The translations under genes were made by a program, and so were the position numbers. Positions 1-8,429 of a stretch of DNA of 64,000 nt are shown here, one piece after another (within the stretch, counting starts at the first letter, position 1; each line of letters starts with the position of its first letter). A model generated the notes under the pieces. It was not told where the DNA came from and did no database searches. It saw nothing but the letters and a program-made list of their open reading frames with translations. The stretch comes from Mycolicibacterium peregrinum (GTDB lineage Bacteria > Actinomycetota > Actinomycetes > Mycobacteriales > Mycobacteriaceae), in assembly GCF_001665785.1 (NCBI RefSeq), contig NZ_LZSO01000010.1, positions 1-64,000 of the forward strand, given 5' to 3'.

Positions 1-1035
1 GGGCACCGCCGCCTCTGGCGGCGGGGCGGGGGCCGGAAGTTTGGCCGGAGCACTGGGCGCCACGGCACCTTGAGCCGGGGAAGGCCGTTGATCGACCGTC
101 GGCCGGATGCTCACCGCAAGCGAAATAACCAGGGCCACAACGCCAACCACGAACACCGATGTCAACGCGGAACCGACGAGCAGGAATGGTTTGCGCTCGC
201 CTTCCATCGGCATCTCGTCGCCGACGAGCTCCACACCGTCGACCGGCGCATCGCCCAGCGGGGCCATCTCGGTCGCCAGGCCGGCCAGCGCGTAGGCGCT
301 GCCGGCGGTGGTGCCGTCGGGATCCTGCGAATAGGCCAGCCCGACCGTGGTCGCCTCGAACGCGGGCGCATTGGCCGAGGCCAGCGCGGCGCCGCGGGCC
401 AGCGCCATCTCCGGCTCATCGGGGGCGCTGACGGGCAGCGACACCAGGTTCTCCAGATGCGCCTTCACCGAGGCGACGTCCACTCCCGAGCCCAGCACGA
501 ACATGCCCTGCGGTGCGGAGTCGGACGCCTCGACCGCGGCGGCCATCTCGGAGAGGACGGCCATGGCGTCGGAGCTGTGCAACGACTGGGCCAGCACCTT
601 GACCACCGAGCCGTCGTCGGTCTTCACGACCGACAAGGTCGCGGCGTCGCGGTCGATGAACAGCAGTGCCGTGGTGTCGTAGCCGACCGCACGGCCGACC
701 GCCTGGGCCAGTGCCGCGGCAGCGTGACTTTCGGAGACCAGCATGACGTCGTCGATGCCGTGCGCGGACAGTGTGTCGCGCAGCGCCGCAGCGTCCGAAT
801 GGTCCGTCCAGGTGACGCCGATCGCCTTCAGATGGTGCCCACCCGAAGTGGCGCTCTCCTGGGTTCCAAGGATGGCCGAGACCACCTGATCGGACGCAGT
901 GGTGGTTGCCGAATCATCACCGGCGGTGACATCGAAGACGTCGTGATCGACTGTGACCCCGTCGGCCTTCTCCCCCTCGACCAGCACCATGCGGACCGTC
1001 GTAGGTGCCATCGCCACACCCAATACGATGTCCAC
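1..1035 (-). CDS. DUF7159-type membrane protein, cut by left window edge
   Basis: The frame is open from a GTG at 1035 to the window edge, giving 345 visible residues without a stop. I chose this GTG because GGAGGG lies four bases upstream and the first residues (VDIVLGVAMAPTTVRMVLVE) match the start of the paralogue at 3528-4517 ([20 protein letters not shown]). The N-terminal part has an actin/ASKHA-like sequence character, with short beta-strand motifs such as ALLFIDRDAATLSVV. A single hydrophobic segment follows near residues 290-310 (LTSVFVVGVVALVISLAVSI), and then a Pro/Ala-rich tail runs off the window. I recognise the family (DUF7159, mycobacterial, unknown function) but not a role. 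It lies downstream of amt on the same strand, 220 bp away. Confidence 0.8.
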   Translation of the reverse strand, partial: MDIVLGVAMAPTTVRMVLVEGEKADGVTVDHDVFDVTAGDDSATTTASDQVVSAILGTQESATSGGHHLKAIGVTWTDHSDAAALRDTLSAHGIDDVMLVSESHAAAALAQAVGRAVGYDTTALLFIDRDAATLSVVKTDDGSVVKVLAQSLHSSDAMAVLSEMAAAVEASDSAPQGMFVLGSGVDVASVKAHLENLVSLPVSAPDEPEMALARGAALASANAPAFEATTVGLAYSQDPDGTTAGSAYALAGLATEMAPLGDAPVDGVELVGDEMPMEGERKPFLLVGSALTSVFVVGVVALVISLAVSIRPTVDQRPSPAQGAVAPSAPAKLPAPAPPPEAAVP

Positions 1036-1255
1036 CAAGCCCTCCAATGTGTTTGCTGCACTGCCTTTGTCGCCATTGCGCACACATTCCGCACGAACCG
1101 ACAACTAGAATCTTTTTCGGCGTAACCAGGTCGATCGTTACACCTGACCGCATTAGCTGCGCCGCTTGATTCTGGTCGGACCGCGACGGCATGCTGCGCG
1201 CCGGCGCCGGTTAGTTAGACCCTACTCGGCATTACGACAAACAGCGCCGCCCGGT

Positions 1256-2599
1256 TCATCCCGCGCGGTCTTCCTCGGCCGGATCTGGGCGCTCCGTCAG
1301 GCTGCCGGGCTGGCCCAACTGGCCCAGGGTTCCACCGAACAAACCGGGCCGACGCTGCGGCAGATGCCCGTGCACACCTTCGGCATAGGCGGACTCGGCG
1401 TGCTGGGTGAAATCGACGCCGGTGGTCTCGTCCTCGGGGCTGAGCCGGAAGCCCATGAGCCGGTCGATGGCCTTGGCCAACAGGTAGGACATGGTGAAGG
1501 CGTAGGCAGCCACGACGACCGCAGCGAGCAGCTGCTTACCCAGCTGCGTCAGCCCGCCGCCGTAGAAGAGGCCCTGCGGGCCCTGAGTCATCACCTCGGT
1601 GGCCAGGAATCCGATCAGCAGCACGCCGACCACGCCGCCCACGAAGTGCACGCCGACCACGTCGAGCGAGTCGTCGTATCCGAAGCGGAACTTCAGGCCG
1701 ATCGCAAAGGAACACACCACACCGGCGGCCAGGCCCACCACGACCGCGCCGAGGGTGTTCACGGTGCCGCACGACGGGGTGATCGCCACCAGGCCGGCCA
1801 CCACGCCGGAGGCCGCGCCGAAGGTGGTGGGCTTGCCGTCGCGGACCTGCTCGACCGTGAGCCAGCCGAGCATGCCCAGGCAGCCGGCGACCAGGGTGTT
1901 GAGGAAGATCGCGGCCGCGGTGCCGTTGGCGGCCAGCGCCGAGCCCGCGTTGAAGCCGAACCAGCCGAACCACAGCAGGCCGACGCCGAGCAGCACAAAG
2001 GGCAGGTTGTGCGGGCGCATCGCGTCCTGCTTGAAGCCGATGCGGGGGCCGAGCACCAGGGCCAGCGCCAGTGCCGAGGAGCCGGAGACGATCTCGACGA
2101 CGAGGCCGCCGGCGTAGTCGAGGACGCCGAGGCCGGCCAGCCAGCCGCCGGGTCCCCAGACCCAGTGCGCGACGACGGCGTACACCGCGACCGCCCACAC
2201 CGGGACGAACAGCATCCAGGCGGCGAACTTCGCGCGGTCCGCGATGGCCCCGCTGACCAGCGCGGCGGTGATGATCGCGAAGGTCAGCTGGAACGTGGCG
2301 AACAGCAATTCGGGTACCGCGCCGTGAGCGGTACTGGGCGTGATGCCGAGCATGCCGAAGTGCTGCAGGCCGCCGATCAGGCCGCCACCCGCGTCATCGG
2401 AAAACGCCAGGGTGTAGCCGACCAGCAGCCAGGCCACCGTGACCAGCGGGATCGAGATGAAGCTCATCATGATCATGTTGAGCACGCCGGACGTGCGGAC
2501 CATGCCGCCGTAGAAGATGGCGAGGCCGGGGGTCATCAACAGGACCAGCGCGGTGCTGGCCAGCAGCCAGGCCGTGGCGGCCGGATCGATCTCGTGCAC
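1256..2599 (-). CDS. amt: Ammonium transporter (Amt/MEP/Rh family)
   Basis: A 447-residue polytopic membrane protein that carries ammonium across the plasma membrane. The first helix holds TPGLAIFYGGM, typical of Amt proteins. D161 lies in DYAGG, the family's conserved Asp, and the second twin-His residue is H318 (VGVHFVGG). The first twin-His position is Glu169 (VVEIVSG) instead of His, the arrangement known from yeast Mep1 and Mep3. The C-terminal cytoplasmic tail (from about residue 385) contains a PEDETTGVDFTQHAESAY segment typical of the regulatory tail. It stands alone, without glnK beside it. A GlnR-like box lies 80-95 bp upstream of the ATG, which suggests nitrogen control. Confidence 0.95.
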   Translation of the reverse strand: MHEIDPAATAWLLASTALVLLMTPGLAIFYGGMVRTSGVLNMIMMSFISIPLVTVAWLLVGYTLAFSDDAGGGLIGGLQHFGMLGITPSTAHGAVPELLFATFQLTFAIITAALVSGAIADRAKFAAWMLFVPVWAVAVYAVVAHWVWGPGGWLAGLGVLDYAGGLVVEIVSGSSALALALVLGPRIGFKQDAMRPHNLPFVLLGVGLLWFGWFGFNAGSALAANGTAAAIFLNTLVAGCLGMLGWLTVEQVRDGKPTTFGAASGVVAGLVAITPSCGTVNTLGAVVVGLAAGVVCSFAIGLKFRFGYDDSLDVVGVHFVGGVVGVLLIGFLATEVMTQGPQGLFYGGGLTQLGKQLLAAVVVAAYAFTMSYLLAKAIDRLMGFRLSPEDETTGVDFTQHAESAYAEGVHGHLPQRRPGLFGGTLGQLGQPGSLTERPDPAEEDRAG

Positions 2600-2678
2600 G
2601 TCGAGCTCCTTCGGTCTCGACGAGAATGTCGGCCGCGCGTTTCAGGTGCGCGGCGAGCGTGTTTCCGGCGTGTTTCGT

Positions 2679-2694
2679 GTTGCGGTGTGGTTAC
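2679..2694 (-). promoter_or_regulatory. GlnR-like binding box upstream of amt
   Basis: Read on the minus strand this is GTAAC-CACACC-GCAAC, an exact fit to the actinobacterial GlnR pattern GTnAC-N6-GnAAC. It lies 80-95 bp upstream of the amt ATG. A further weak half-site (GTGAA) lies six bases upstream, so the four-box arrangement is only partly preserved. GlnR activates ammonium transporter genes in mycobacteria under nitrogen limitation; its binding here is inferred. Confidence 0.6.
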
Positions 2695-2762
2695 TGAAAG
2701 TTCACCGGGCTAGGTGTTTGGCGCGCTTCGGCCAGGCCCGCTTGGGCGCGGTGGAGCCTCGA

Positions 2763-2829
2763 CGCGGTTTTCTACACCAGGGCTGTTGGCGGGCCGGCCG
2801 TTCCCACAGCCTCCACGTAGAAAACGGCG
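2763..2829. terminator. Bipartite hairpin downstream of dcd
   Basis: An outer stem of GTTTTCTAC (2767-2775) with GTAGAAAAC (2817-2825) is followed, after symmetric 5-base spacers, by an inner stem of GGCTGT (2781-2786) with ACAGCC (2806-2811) around a very GC-rich loop. Outer pairs at 2763-2765 with 2827-2829 extend it. There is no U-tract. It lies 113-179 bp beyond the dcd stop and is most simply a mycobacterial U-less terminator. Confidence 0.5.
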
Positions 2830-2941
2830 CACGGGTCGGGAGCGCGAGCCTCACCAGTCACGCCCGGTGGCCAGTTATGGCACGCGAGTCACTAGTCGGC
2901 GTGTCATAAGTGGCCACTCGGCGGCGCAGGCGCAGGCCTAC

Positions 2942-3511
2942 CTAGGACTTGATGAAGTTCAAATGCGAACGCGACGGCGTCGGGCCACGCTGACCCTGAT
3001 ATTTCGAGCCGACCTTGTCGCTGCCGTACGGGTGCTCGGCCGGACTGGTGAGCCGCAGCAGGCAAAGCTGGCCGATCTTCATGCCCGGCCACAACGTGAT
3101 GGGCAGGTTGGCGACGTTCGACAGCTCCAACGTGATGTGCCCGGAGAAGCCCGGGTCGATAAACCCTGCCGTCGAGTGCGTCAACAATCCGAGACGGCCC
3201 AGCGAGGATTTGCCTTCCAGGCGTCCGGCCAGGTCATCGGGCAACGTGCACACCTCGAGCGTGGAACCGAGCACGAACTCCCCGGGGTGCAGCACGAACG
3301 GCTCGCCCTCGGCGGGTTCGACCAGCGTGGTCAGCTCGTCCTGTTGTTTGGCCGGGTCGATGTGGGTGTATCGGGTGTTGTTGAACACCCGGAACAGGGT
3401 GTCCAGGCGGACGTCGACGCTCGACGGCTGCACCAGGGCATCGTCGAACGGCTCGATGGCCAGGCGTTTCGCGGCGATCTCGGCCCGGATGTCCCTATCG
3501 GAGAGCAGCAC
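2942..3511 (-). CDS. dcd: dCTP deaminase (bifunctional dCTP deaminase/dUTPase type)
   Basis: A 189-residue trimeric nucleotide hydrolase that converts dCTP to dUTP and, in the mycobacterial bifunctional form, on to dUMP for thymidylate synthesis. The full-length sequence starts MLLSDRDI. It has the nucleotide-binding motif SSLGRLGLL (residues 102-110) and the core [19 protein letters not shown], in which E129 corresponds to the catalytic Glu of the family. The C-terminal [10 protein letters not shown] is the usual flexible lid over the active site. It begins 16 bp after the stop of the DUF7159-type gene upstream and is probably cotranscribed with it. This is the mycobacterial dcd (Rv0321-like). 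Confidence 0.96.
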   Translation of the reverse strand: MLLSDRDIRAEIAAKRLAIEPFDDALVQPSSVDVRLDTLFRVFNNTRYTHIDPAKQQDELTTLVEPAEGEPFVLHPGEFVLGSTLEVCTLPDDLAGRLEGKSSLGRLGLLTHSTAGFIDPGFSGHITLELSNVANLPITLWPGMKIGQLCLLRLTSPAEHPYGSDKVGSKYQGQRGPTPSRSHLNFIKS

Positions 3512-3527
3512 CCGACGAGCGTATCGG

Positions 3528-4517
3528 TTAGCGACGGACCACCCCCGTCAACGGCGGCACAACGGTGTCGGCGTAGGGCGCGGTCAACGATCTCTCAGCC
3601 GCCCGCCCCGCCAGGGGCTCCACCTTGCGTACGACGGCGTGGATGGGCGGCTCTGGTGGCGGCGCCGGCGCAGCGTGTTCGGCCGGGGTCGACGCCTGCG
3701 GCGGAGGACTGCCGTCGTCCCCGTGCACGGTGAGCCCCAGGAACACCGAACCCGCCACGACCAGCACCGCCGTCGTCAGGATCGTGGCCAGAGTTCGCAT
3801 CACCGGGTCGTACTTGGGAGCCGGCGCAGCCTCGTCCCGAAACTCGGAGCTGGAGAACAACGCACCCCGCGCCAGCAACAGAGCCGCGTCGTCGCCGAGC
3901 ACGACGGGTCTCGACATCACTGAATTGACCTCCTCGACAAGGCCTTCCGCGTTCGGGGCGGATCCCGCGATGGCAACTTCGGCGATCGGTTCGGGGAAGC
4001 TCTCGCAGACGCCACGAAGCGCCAGCACCGCGGTCGCCTCGTCAGCCTCGCCCAGACGGCGACTACGCAATCGGCGTGTGCCGTCCGCTTGCTCGGCGCC
4101 GATCACGGCCAGCATGGTCTCCTCGGGTTCCACCACGCACAGTGCGACGGAGTCGCAGTCAGCGACTTGGACGGTGTATTCGGCAGCGGCTTCGAGCGCG
4201 TCGGTCGTGGAGACCACTGCCACATTGGCCACGCCCTGCTCCGCGAGGGCGTCGAGCACCAGTTTGGCGTGAGCATCGACGGCGTCGGTCCAGGTCAGCG
4301 CGACGCGGGTGACGGTGTATCCGTTCGCGGGCGCGTCGGCGTAGGTATCGAGCACGGCATTGACGACGTACTCGTGAAAGCCAGGGTCCTCGGCACCGAT
4401 GCGCGTGTCCGTATCGAGCGAGTCGTGGTCGATCACCGCGCCGTCGCCCTGAGCGCCCTCCACCAGGAGTAGCCGGGCGTCGCGCGAGGTCATGGCAATA
4501 CCGATGACAACATCCAT
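3528..4517 (-). CDS. DUF7159-type membrane protein
   Basis: A 329-residue protein of unknown function, paralogous to the partial gene at the left edge. Both start with a short strand pattern followed by LLLVEG/MVLVEG, and both have an alternating beta/alpha N-terminal domain (roughly 1-230). Here that is followed by one transmembrane segment near residues 240-265 ([19 protein letters not shown]) and a Pro-rich stretch ([21 protein letters not shown]). The tail ends [10 protein letters not shown]. The domain resembles an actin-like fold in pattern only. The gene lies 16 bp upstream of dcd, likely in one operon. AAGGGG upstream of the ATG is the ribosome binding site. Confidence 0.85.
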   Translation of the reverse strand: MDVVIGIAMTSRDARLLLVEGAQGDGAVIDHDSLDTDTRIGAEDPGFHEYVVNAVLDTYADAPANGYTVTRVALTWTDAVDAHAKLVLDALAEQGVANVAVVSTTDALEAAAEYTVQVADCDSVALCVVEPEETMLAVIGAEQADGTRRLRSRRLGEADEATAVLALRGVCESFPEPIAEVAIAGSAPNAEGLVEEVNSVMSRPVVLGDDAALLLARGALFSSSEFRDEAAPAPKYDPVMRTLATILTTAVLVVAGSVFLGLTVHGDDGSPPPQASTPAEHAAPAPPPEPPIHAVVRKVEPLAGRAAERSLTAPYADTVVPPLTGVVRR

Positions 4518-4878
4518 GGGTTGAATCCCCTTGATTGGTTCGGCCCGGGCTGCGGGCCTGATCGCTCCATTCAGCGCCGGATGGAGCCCGCGACTACCGA
4601 CGGTAGAGAGGACACCTGAGAACGCCGGGCCGAGGTTTTACATGACTCTCAGGGTCGGGCGTGAACAGCAATCACGTTCTGGGGTCATATGTTTCGCCCC
4701 ACCGTCCGGGGTGCCGGGTCCGCACTGGGCCGCCGCACGTCAGGCGCCTCACCAACCTTCGCCAGCCACCGCCCATCACCCCAGCGTGAACCGGCGTCAA
4801 TTTCTTAGACTCACCGAGACGATGTCCGCCCGCCTTACCCACATCGCCGGCCGGGTTGCTATCCTTCGTCAGCACCGT
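4518..4878. other. Intergenic region with two palindromes
   Basis: The 361 bases between the DUF7159-type gene (minus) and tRNA-Gly (plus) contain no convincing gene. Two inverted repeats sit 47-90 bp upstream of the DUF7159 gene start: GCTCCAT/ATGGAGC (4564-4570 and 4581-4587) and the 13-bp palindrome CTACCGACGGTAG (4594-4606). They look like leader or operator elements of the divergent minus-strand promoter. Confidence 0.4.
4594..4606. promoter_or_regulatory. 13-bp palindrome upstream of the DUF7159-dcd operon
   Basis: CTACCG-A-CGGTAG is a perfect inverted repeat 77-89 bp upstream of the DUF7159 gene ATG, beside a second hairpin at 4564-4587. I do not recognise a regulator for it; operator function is inferred from symmetry and position. 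Confidence 0.35.
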
Positions 4879-4952
4879 GCCGATGTAGTTCAATGGCAGA
4901 ACATCAGCTTCCCAAGCTGAATACGCGGGTTCGATTCCCGTCATCGGCTCCA
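4879..4952 (+). tRNA. tRNA-Gly (anticodon CCC)
   Basis: A full cloverleaf: acceptor stem GCCGATG (4879-4885) pairs with CATCGGC (4942-4948), the anticodon stem TCAGC/GCTGA encloses loop TTCCCAA with anticodon CCC, and the T arm is GCGGG-TTCGATT-CCCGT. Discriminator T4949 is followed by an encoded CCA (4950-4952). It reads GGG codons. In M. tuberculosis a tRNA-Gly also lies next to dcd, by recall. The region downstream is accessory in character, so the tRNA may mark an insertion-prone boundary, although I found no duplicated tRNA end. Confidence 0.96.
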
Positions 4953-5142
4953 TATATGCAGGTCAGCGCCGTAAGTAATGTGCCGGCTAACTCGAATCGG
5001 CGGACCAGTGGTTACCCGCTGCAAGCTGCGCGATCGAGCTGATGTCGCGCGGCCTCGACGACGAGCGCGATCATCGGAACCGACTTGGGCCACACGAGTA
5101 GCATTGGCACTTGTCGGGGCCCATCGGCCGGAGGTACCGATC

Positions 5143-5391
5143 ATGTTCAACGCGACCCACTCACTCGTCGTCACTGCTGCAGCAATGCTGACGCTGGGCT
5201 TCAGCACCGCCGTCGCCAATGCCGACCCGCCAGCACCCGGCTCCCCCTGCGGCCCCGACAAGGTGATCACGTCCGTCAACACCTGCGAGCCGCTCAACTC
5301 CTCGTGCACCGGGTATGACGGCATGGTGATTGGGCGGGTGGCCGCTGACGGCCGGTGCGTGATTCCCGGGCTCGACGGCACCCGGTGGTAG
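5143..5391 (+). CDS. Small secreted protein
   Basis: An 82-residue protein of unknown function. I chose ATG 5143 because GGAGG stands about ten bases upstream and a clean signal peptide follows (VVTAAAMLTLGFSTAVANADPP, cleavage probably after ANA near residue 25). The mature part is about 57 residues and has four cysteines (SPCGPDK, NTCEPLN, SSCTGYD, GRCVIPG), consistent with two disulfides outside the cell. An upstream in-frame start at 4978 would add residues unlike a signal peptide. Short cysteine-containing exported proteins of this type are common in mycobacteria. No partner is evident; the downstream gene is 250 bp away. Confidence 0.7.
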   Translation: MFNATHSLVVTAAAMLTLGFSTAVANADPPAPGSPCGPDKVITSVNTCEPLNSSCTGYDGMVIGRVAADGRCVIPGLDGTRW

Positions 5392-5641
5392 GCCGGATCG
5401 GTAGCCGGCGAGCCGTCCCCGACCGTCGGTGACTGCAACTGCTCCAGCACCGGAATACCACGAGAGTGGTTGCAGCACAATACTTCAACGAACGATGACG
5501 GACGGCATTCTTCACCGTCGTGCGCGCGCTTGATCTTGCCGGTGCCAGCTCGCGCCGTCGTGCCCTCCCATTCATTGAGAACCCTCATTGACAATTGCCG
5601 TCGCCGGGCTGACAGTGCTAGACGTCCGCGGAACGAAAGGC

Positions 5642-6748
5642 ATGTCATTGAGCACGAACCAGCCCGAAGACCAGCTCAACGAGCTCGGCTACTACGCCGT
5701 GACCCGTCACCCCGCGGATGTTCGGGTGGTCCTGCCCGAAGCCCGCACCGCGGATACGCTCGGCCTTGGCTCCTGCCACATCGGTGAACGCTTCACGGTG
5801 AAGGACCCGGCGGTCCTCTCGGGAGCGGTCGCGGGCGCCAGCACCACCCTGGGCATCGCTCCGTCGACGAATTACCACACGCGCCATCCCACGGTCACCG
5901 CGACGATCGGCTCGACGATGCACGCACTCACCGAGGGCCGCTTCGCCATGGCGTTCGGCCGCGGGATGGCGGCGTACTGGCAGGCGATCGGCCTCCCGGT
6001 GGTCACCGAGGCACGACTCCGCGACTTCTTCGGCATCCTGCGCCGGCTCTGGGCCGGCGAGATGATCCTGGACCACGACGGCCCGGCCGGGAAGTGGCCG
6101 TTCCTTCGTCATGCCAGCGGCCTGCCCGACGGACCGCCGATCGGACTGGTGGCGGTCGGTCCCAAGACGATGGAGCTCGCCGGCGAGATCGCCGATTTCG
6201 TTGTGCTCCACACCTTTTTCTCCGACGAGGCGACGACGTCATCGGTCGCGGCGGTGCGCCGGGGTGCGGAACGCGCCGGCCGGGATCCCGACAGCGTCCG
6301 CATCTGGGCGTGCCTGGCCACCGTCCCCGACGCGTTGTCGCCGGAGGATCAGATGCGTCGCGGCGTCGGCCGGCTCGCCACGTACCTGCAGGCGTACGCG
6401 GACGTGTTGGTGTCGGCCAACGGCTGGGATCCCGCGGCGTGGGAGCGGATCAAGCAGACCGATCTGTTCGCCGACGCAGCCGCCGCGGGGCCGATCGACG
6501 CCAGTGCCTCGTTCGAGACGCTGCAGCGCATCACCGATCTGATTCCCGCCGAATGGCTGGACTCGGTGGCCAAGGGATCGCCGCAGGACTGCGCGAAAAC
6601 CATTGCCCGGCAGTATGAGCTGGGCACCCACTCGGTCATCATGCATGGGGCGAGTCCACATGAACTCGCGCCCGTCGTGCAGGCGTACCGGGCCAACCGG
6701 CCGACGCTACGACGTGCGGTCGCGGCGAACCCCGGGCGGTTCGCCTGA
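5642..6748 (+). CDS. LLM-class (probably F420-dependent) flavin oxidoreductase
   Basis: A 368-residue TIM-barrel oxidoreductase of the luciferase-like monooxygenase class. The start ATG 5642 has GAAAGG just upstream; an ATG at 5588 would add a non-conserved extension. Family features are the early ELGYYAVTRHP segment, TLGIAPSTNYHTRHP, then LTEGRFAMAFGRGMAAYWQAIGLP (the common GR..LG.G.G pattern), and late VIMHGASPHEL. It resembles the mycobacterial subfamily in which members are assigned F420 as cofactor; the substrate is unknown. A TetR-type regulator follows 44 bp downstream in the same direction and may control it. Confidence 0.85.
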   Translation: MSLSTNQPEDQLNELGYYAVTRHPADVRVVLPEARTADTLGLGSCHIGERFTVKDPAVLSGAVAGASTTLGIAPSTNYHTRHPTVTATIGSTMHALTEGRFAMAFGRGMAAYWQAIGLPVVTEARLRDFFGILRRLWAGEMILDHDGPAGKWPFLRHASGLPDGPPIGLVAVGPKTMELAGEIADFVVLHTFFSDEATTSSVAAVRRGAERAGRDPDSVRIWACLATVPDALSPEDQMRRGVGRLATYLQAYADVLVSANGWDPAAWERIKQTDLFADAAAAGPIDASASFETLQRITDLIPAEWLDSVAKGSPQDCAKTIARQYELGTHSVIMHGASPHELAPVVQAYRANRPTLRRAVAANPGRFA

Positions 6749-6767
6749 ACTCCCACGAATCCCCGCA

Positions 6768-6798
6768 GGCCACCCGCGCTCGAGAACAGTGGGTGGCC
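6768..6798 (+). terminator. Hairpin between LLM oxidoreductase and TetR gene
   Basis: GGCCACCC (6768-6775) pairs with GGGTGGCC (6791-6798) across a 15-base loop, starting 20 bp after the oxidoreductase stop and covering the GTG start of the TetR gene. It could terminate transcription, mask the TetR start, or bind a regulator. Confidence 0.35.
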
Positions 6799-7440
6799 GC
6801 GGTCCCGTCTGCGGCCATCCAGTCGGCCGCGGGCACCCGGTTGAACAAGCGTGGCCTGGAGACCCGGGCGCGCCTACTCGACGTCGCCATCCACTGCCTG
6901 GCCGACAGCGGTGGCGAGCCGGTGTCGGCGAATCGCATCGCCAAGGATGCGGGCGTCACGTGGGGCACGGTGCAGCATCAGTTCGGTGATCTAGACGGGC
7001 TGTGGGTCGCGGTGATCACCGAGATTCATGCCCGCAGTTGGTCATCCGACGCAGACAGACCGGCGCGCACGGGCACCTTGCCGGAGCGGGTGACCGCAGC
7101 CATCGACTCGGTATGGACGTACCTTGACACCACCGAAGGTCGGGCATTGACGGCGTTGCGCACCTCACTGCCCGCACGCCGTTCCGATATCGCCGCCGAA
7201 TACCCGCAGACGGCAGCGGCTTTCGCGGCGCGCGAACTCGACTGGATTGAGGGGTTCGACTATCTGATGGACGGGCTCGACCTCGATCCGGACCAGCTGT
7301 ACCGGGTGCGGTGCCTGTTGCCGGCCGCGATCCGGGGACTGAGCAACGAACGCCAAGTGGGTTTCACCTCGGACCTGGAGATCGCCCGCGCGACGTTGAC
7401 CGACGCGGTGGTGGCGTTGTTGGCCCGACCGCGGACGTGA
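6793..7440 (+). CDS. TetR-family transcriptional regulator
   Basis: A 215-residue DNA-binding repressor-type protein. The N-terminal helix-turn-helix is clear: ETRARLLDVAIHCLADSGG, then VSANRIAKDAGVTWGTVQHQFGDLDGLWVAVI (recognition helix around VTWGTVQHQF). The C-terminal ligand-binding half has no recognisable specificity. The GTG at 6793 is within a hairpin; a TTG at 6841 (LNKRGLETRARL) would give a more typical short N-terminus and is a real alternative. It follows the LLM oxidoreductase by 44 bp, so it may regulate that enzyme in response to its substrate. Confidence 0.85.
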   Translation: MAAVPSAAIQSAAGTRLNKRGLETRARLLDVAIHCLADSGGEPVSANRIAKDAGVTWGTVQHQFGDLDGLWVAVITEIHARSWSSDADRPARTGTLPERVTAAIDSVWTYLDTTEGRALTALRTSLPARRSDIAAEYPQTAAAFAARELDWIEGFDYLMDGLDLDPDQLYRVRCLLPAAIRGLSNERQVGFTSDLEIARATLTDAVVALLARPRT

Positions 7441-7492
7441 CCGCGCCTCCACGGTTTTCCACACCCACACCTTGGCTGTTGACCGGCGGTCG

Positions 7493-8293
7493 TTACGACC
7501 CTGCGGTAGAAGCCGGCGCGGCCGACCGCCGCGCCATCCGCCGACCCCGACCACCCCTGCGCGTGAGCGGATAACAGCACAGCCCGATCAGCAGCGCCGC
7601 CATATGGCCGATCGCGGTGAAGTTGATATTGCTGACCAGCGCGGCGCCGAAGTACACGAACGCCGCGCCGAGATACACCCAGCGCCACGGTCGCGGCATG
7701 CGGTAGGCCAATGCCGCCCCTACCCCGACGAGAAAGTAACTGACCCCGACGTCGCGGACATGGACAAGCCGTTCGGGAGCGATGTGATCGTGGATCGCCA
7801 GGTACAGCAGGCCTTCGCTGATGTAGGTCGCCAGGACGTGGGCGATCAAACCTACTGTCAACCAACGAATCTGGCCGAGCCAGCGCTCTGCCGGGGCAAG
7901 TATCAGGCTGAACAACACCAGGTACGGCGTCCAGTACCTGCCGTCGATCCAGAACAGGCTGGTGACCAACACGTAGAGCGGGTCCGTCCCCAGGTGGTGG
8001 ATGTTGGTCGAGCTCTCGACCAACAGAGCATGCAGCTCGCGCCCGTGCAGTTGGCGCTGAATGATGGTGGTGACCAGCAGCACGGTCAGCCAGGCATAGG
8101 TCAGCGGGGCGCTGCGCACGTATCTCCACACCGCCGCCGGCCATGACCTCGGGCGCACATCATTCAGTATGTGCGTGATGGCCGGCCGTGCGCCGGAATT
8201 GCGCCGATACAGAGGAGAGCCGCCCTGTGCCGACATCTCACCCGGCGCCGGGAATCCGAAGGCGCCGACAATCGTGAGACGATTCACTTTCAC
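7493..8293 (-). CDS. Rhomboid-like integral membrane protein
   Basis: A 266-residue protein with about six transmembrane segments after a roughly 50-residue cytoplasmic N-terminus. The pattern HHLGTDPLYVLVTSLFWIDG, a DVGVSYFLVGVGAALAY helix with a GxS motif, and a final GHMAALLIGL helix match the Ser/His positions of rhomboid intramembrane proteases. A conserved mycobacterial rhomboid-like family has this look. Whether it is proteolytically active is unclear, since the GxSx context is degenerate (GVSY rather than GASG). The Arg-rich C-terminus (RRGGRGRRMARR) is probably cytoplasmic. It is transcribed divergently from the MarR gene. Confidence 0.75.
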   Translation of the reverse strand: MKVNRLTIVGAFGFPAPGEMSAQGGSPLYRRNSGARPAITHILNDVRPRSWPAAVWRYVRSAPLTYAWLTVLLVTTIIQRQLHGRELHALLVESSTNIHHLGTDPLYVLVTSLFWIDGRYWTPYLVLFSLILAPAERWLGQIRWLTVGLIAHVLATYISEGLLYLAIHDHIAPERLVHVRDVGVSYFLVGVGAALAYRMPRPWRWVYLGAAFVYFGAALVSNINFTAIGHMAALLIGLCCYPLTRRGGRGRRMARRSAAPASTAGS

Positions 8294-8429
8294 GAATTAT
8301 CCTGGCGCACAGCACTTTCGAGTGACGCATGTTCGGCTGCCCCGAATGCATTGAATGCATGGGCCAAAACATCAGGCCGCCACAGCAGACTCACAACCAC
8401 CGGGCCCCTTCGCATGGGATACTCCCTGG

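Larger units (their letters stand above)
2600..2941. other. Intergenic region between dcd and amt
   Basis: These 342 bases separate the dcd stop from the amt start; both genes are on the minus strand. I see no credible gene. It contains a bipartite hairpin at 2763-2829 (probably ending dcd transcription) and a GlnR-type box at 2679-2694 (probably controlling amt), so one region seems to hold a terminator followed by a regulated promoter. Confidence 0.6.

Noticed and set aside
1122..1141. GTAAC-N10-GTTAC inverted repeat between amt and the left-edge gene
   Set aside because: Spacing does not fit GlnR boxes and the symmetry is short; it is likely chance.
1166..2713. Long plus-strand ORF of 515 codons opposite amt
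   Set aside because: It is the antisense shadow of the ammonium transporter; composition is His/Gln/Arg/Gly-rich and no domain is seen.
4879..4952. tRNA-Gly as a current phage attachment site
   Set aside because: No copy of the tRNA 3' end, integrase or phage gene was found in the window.
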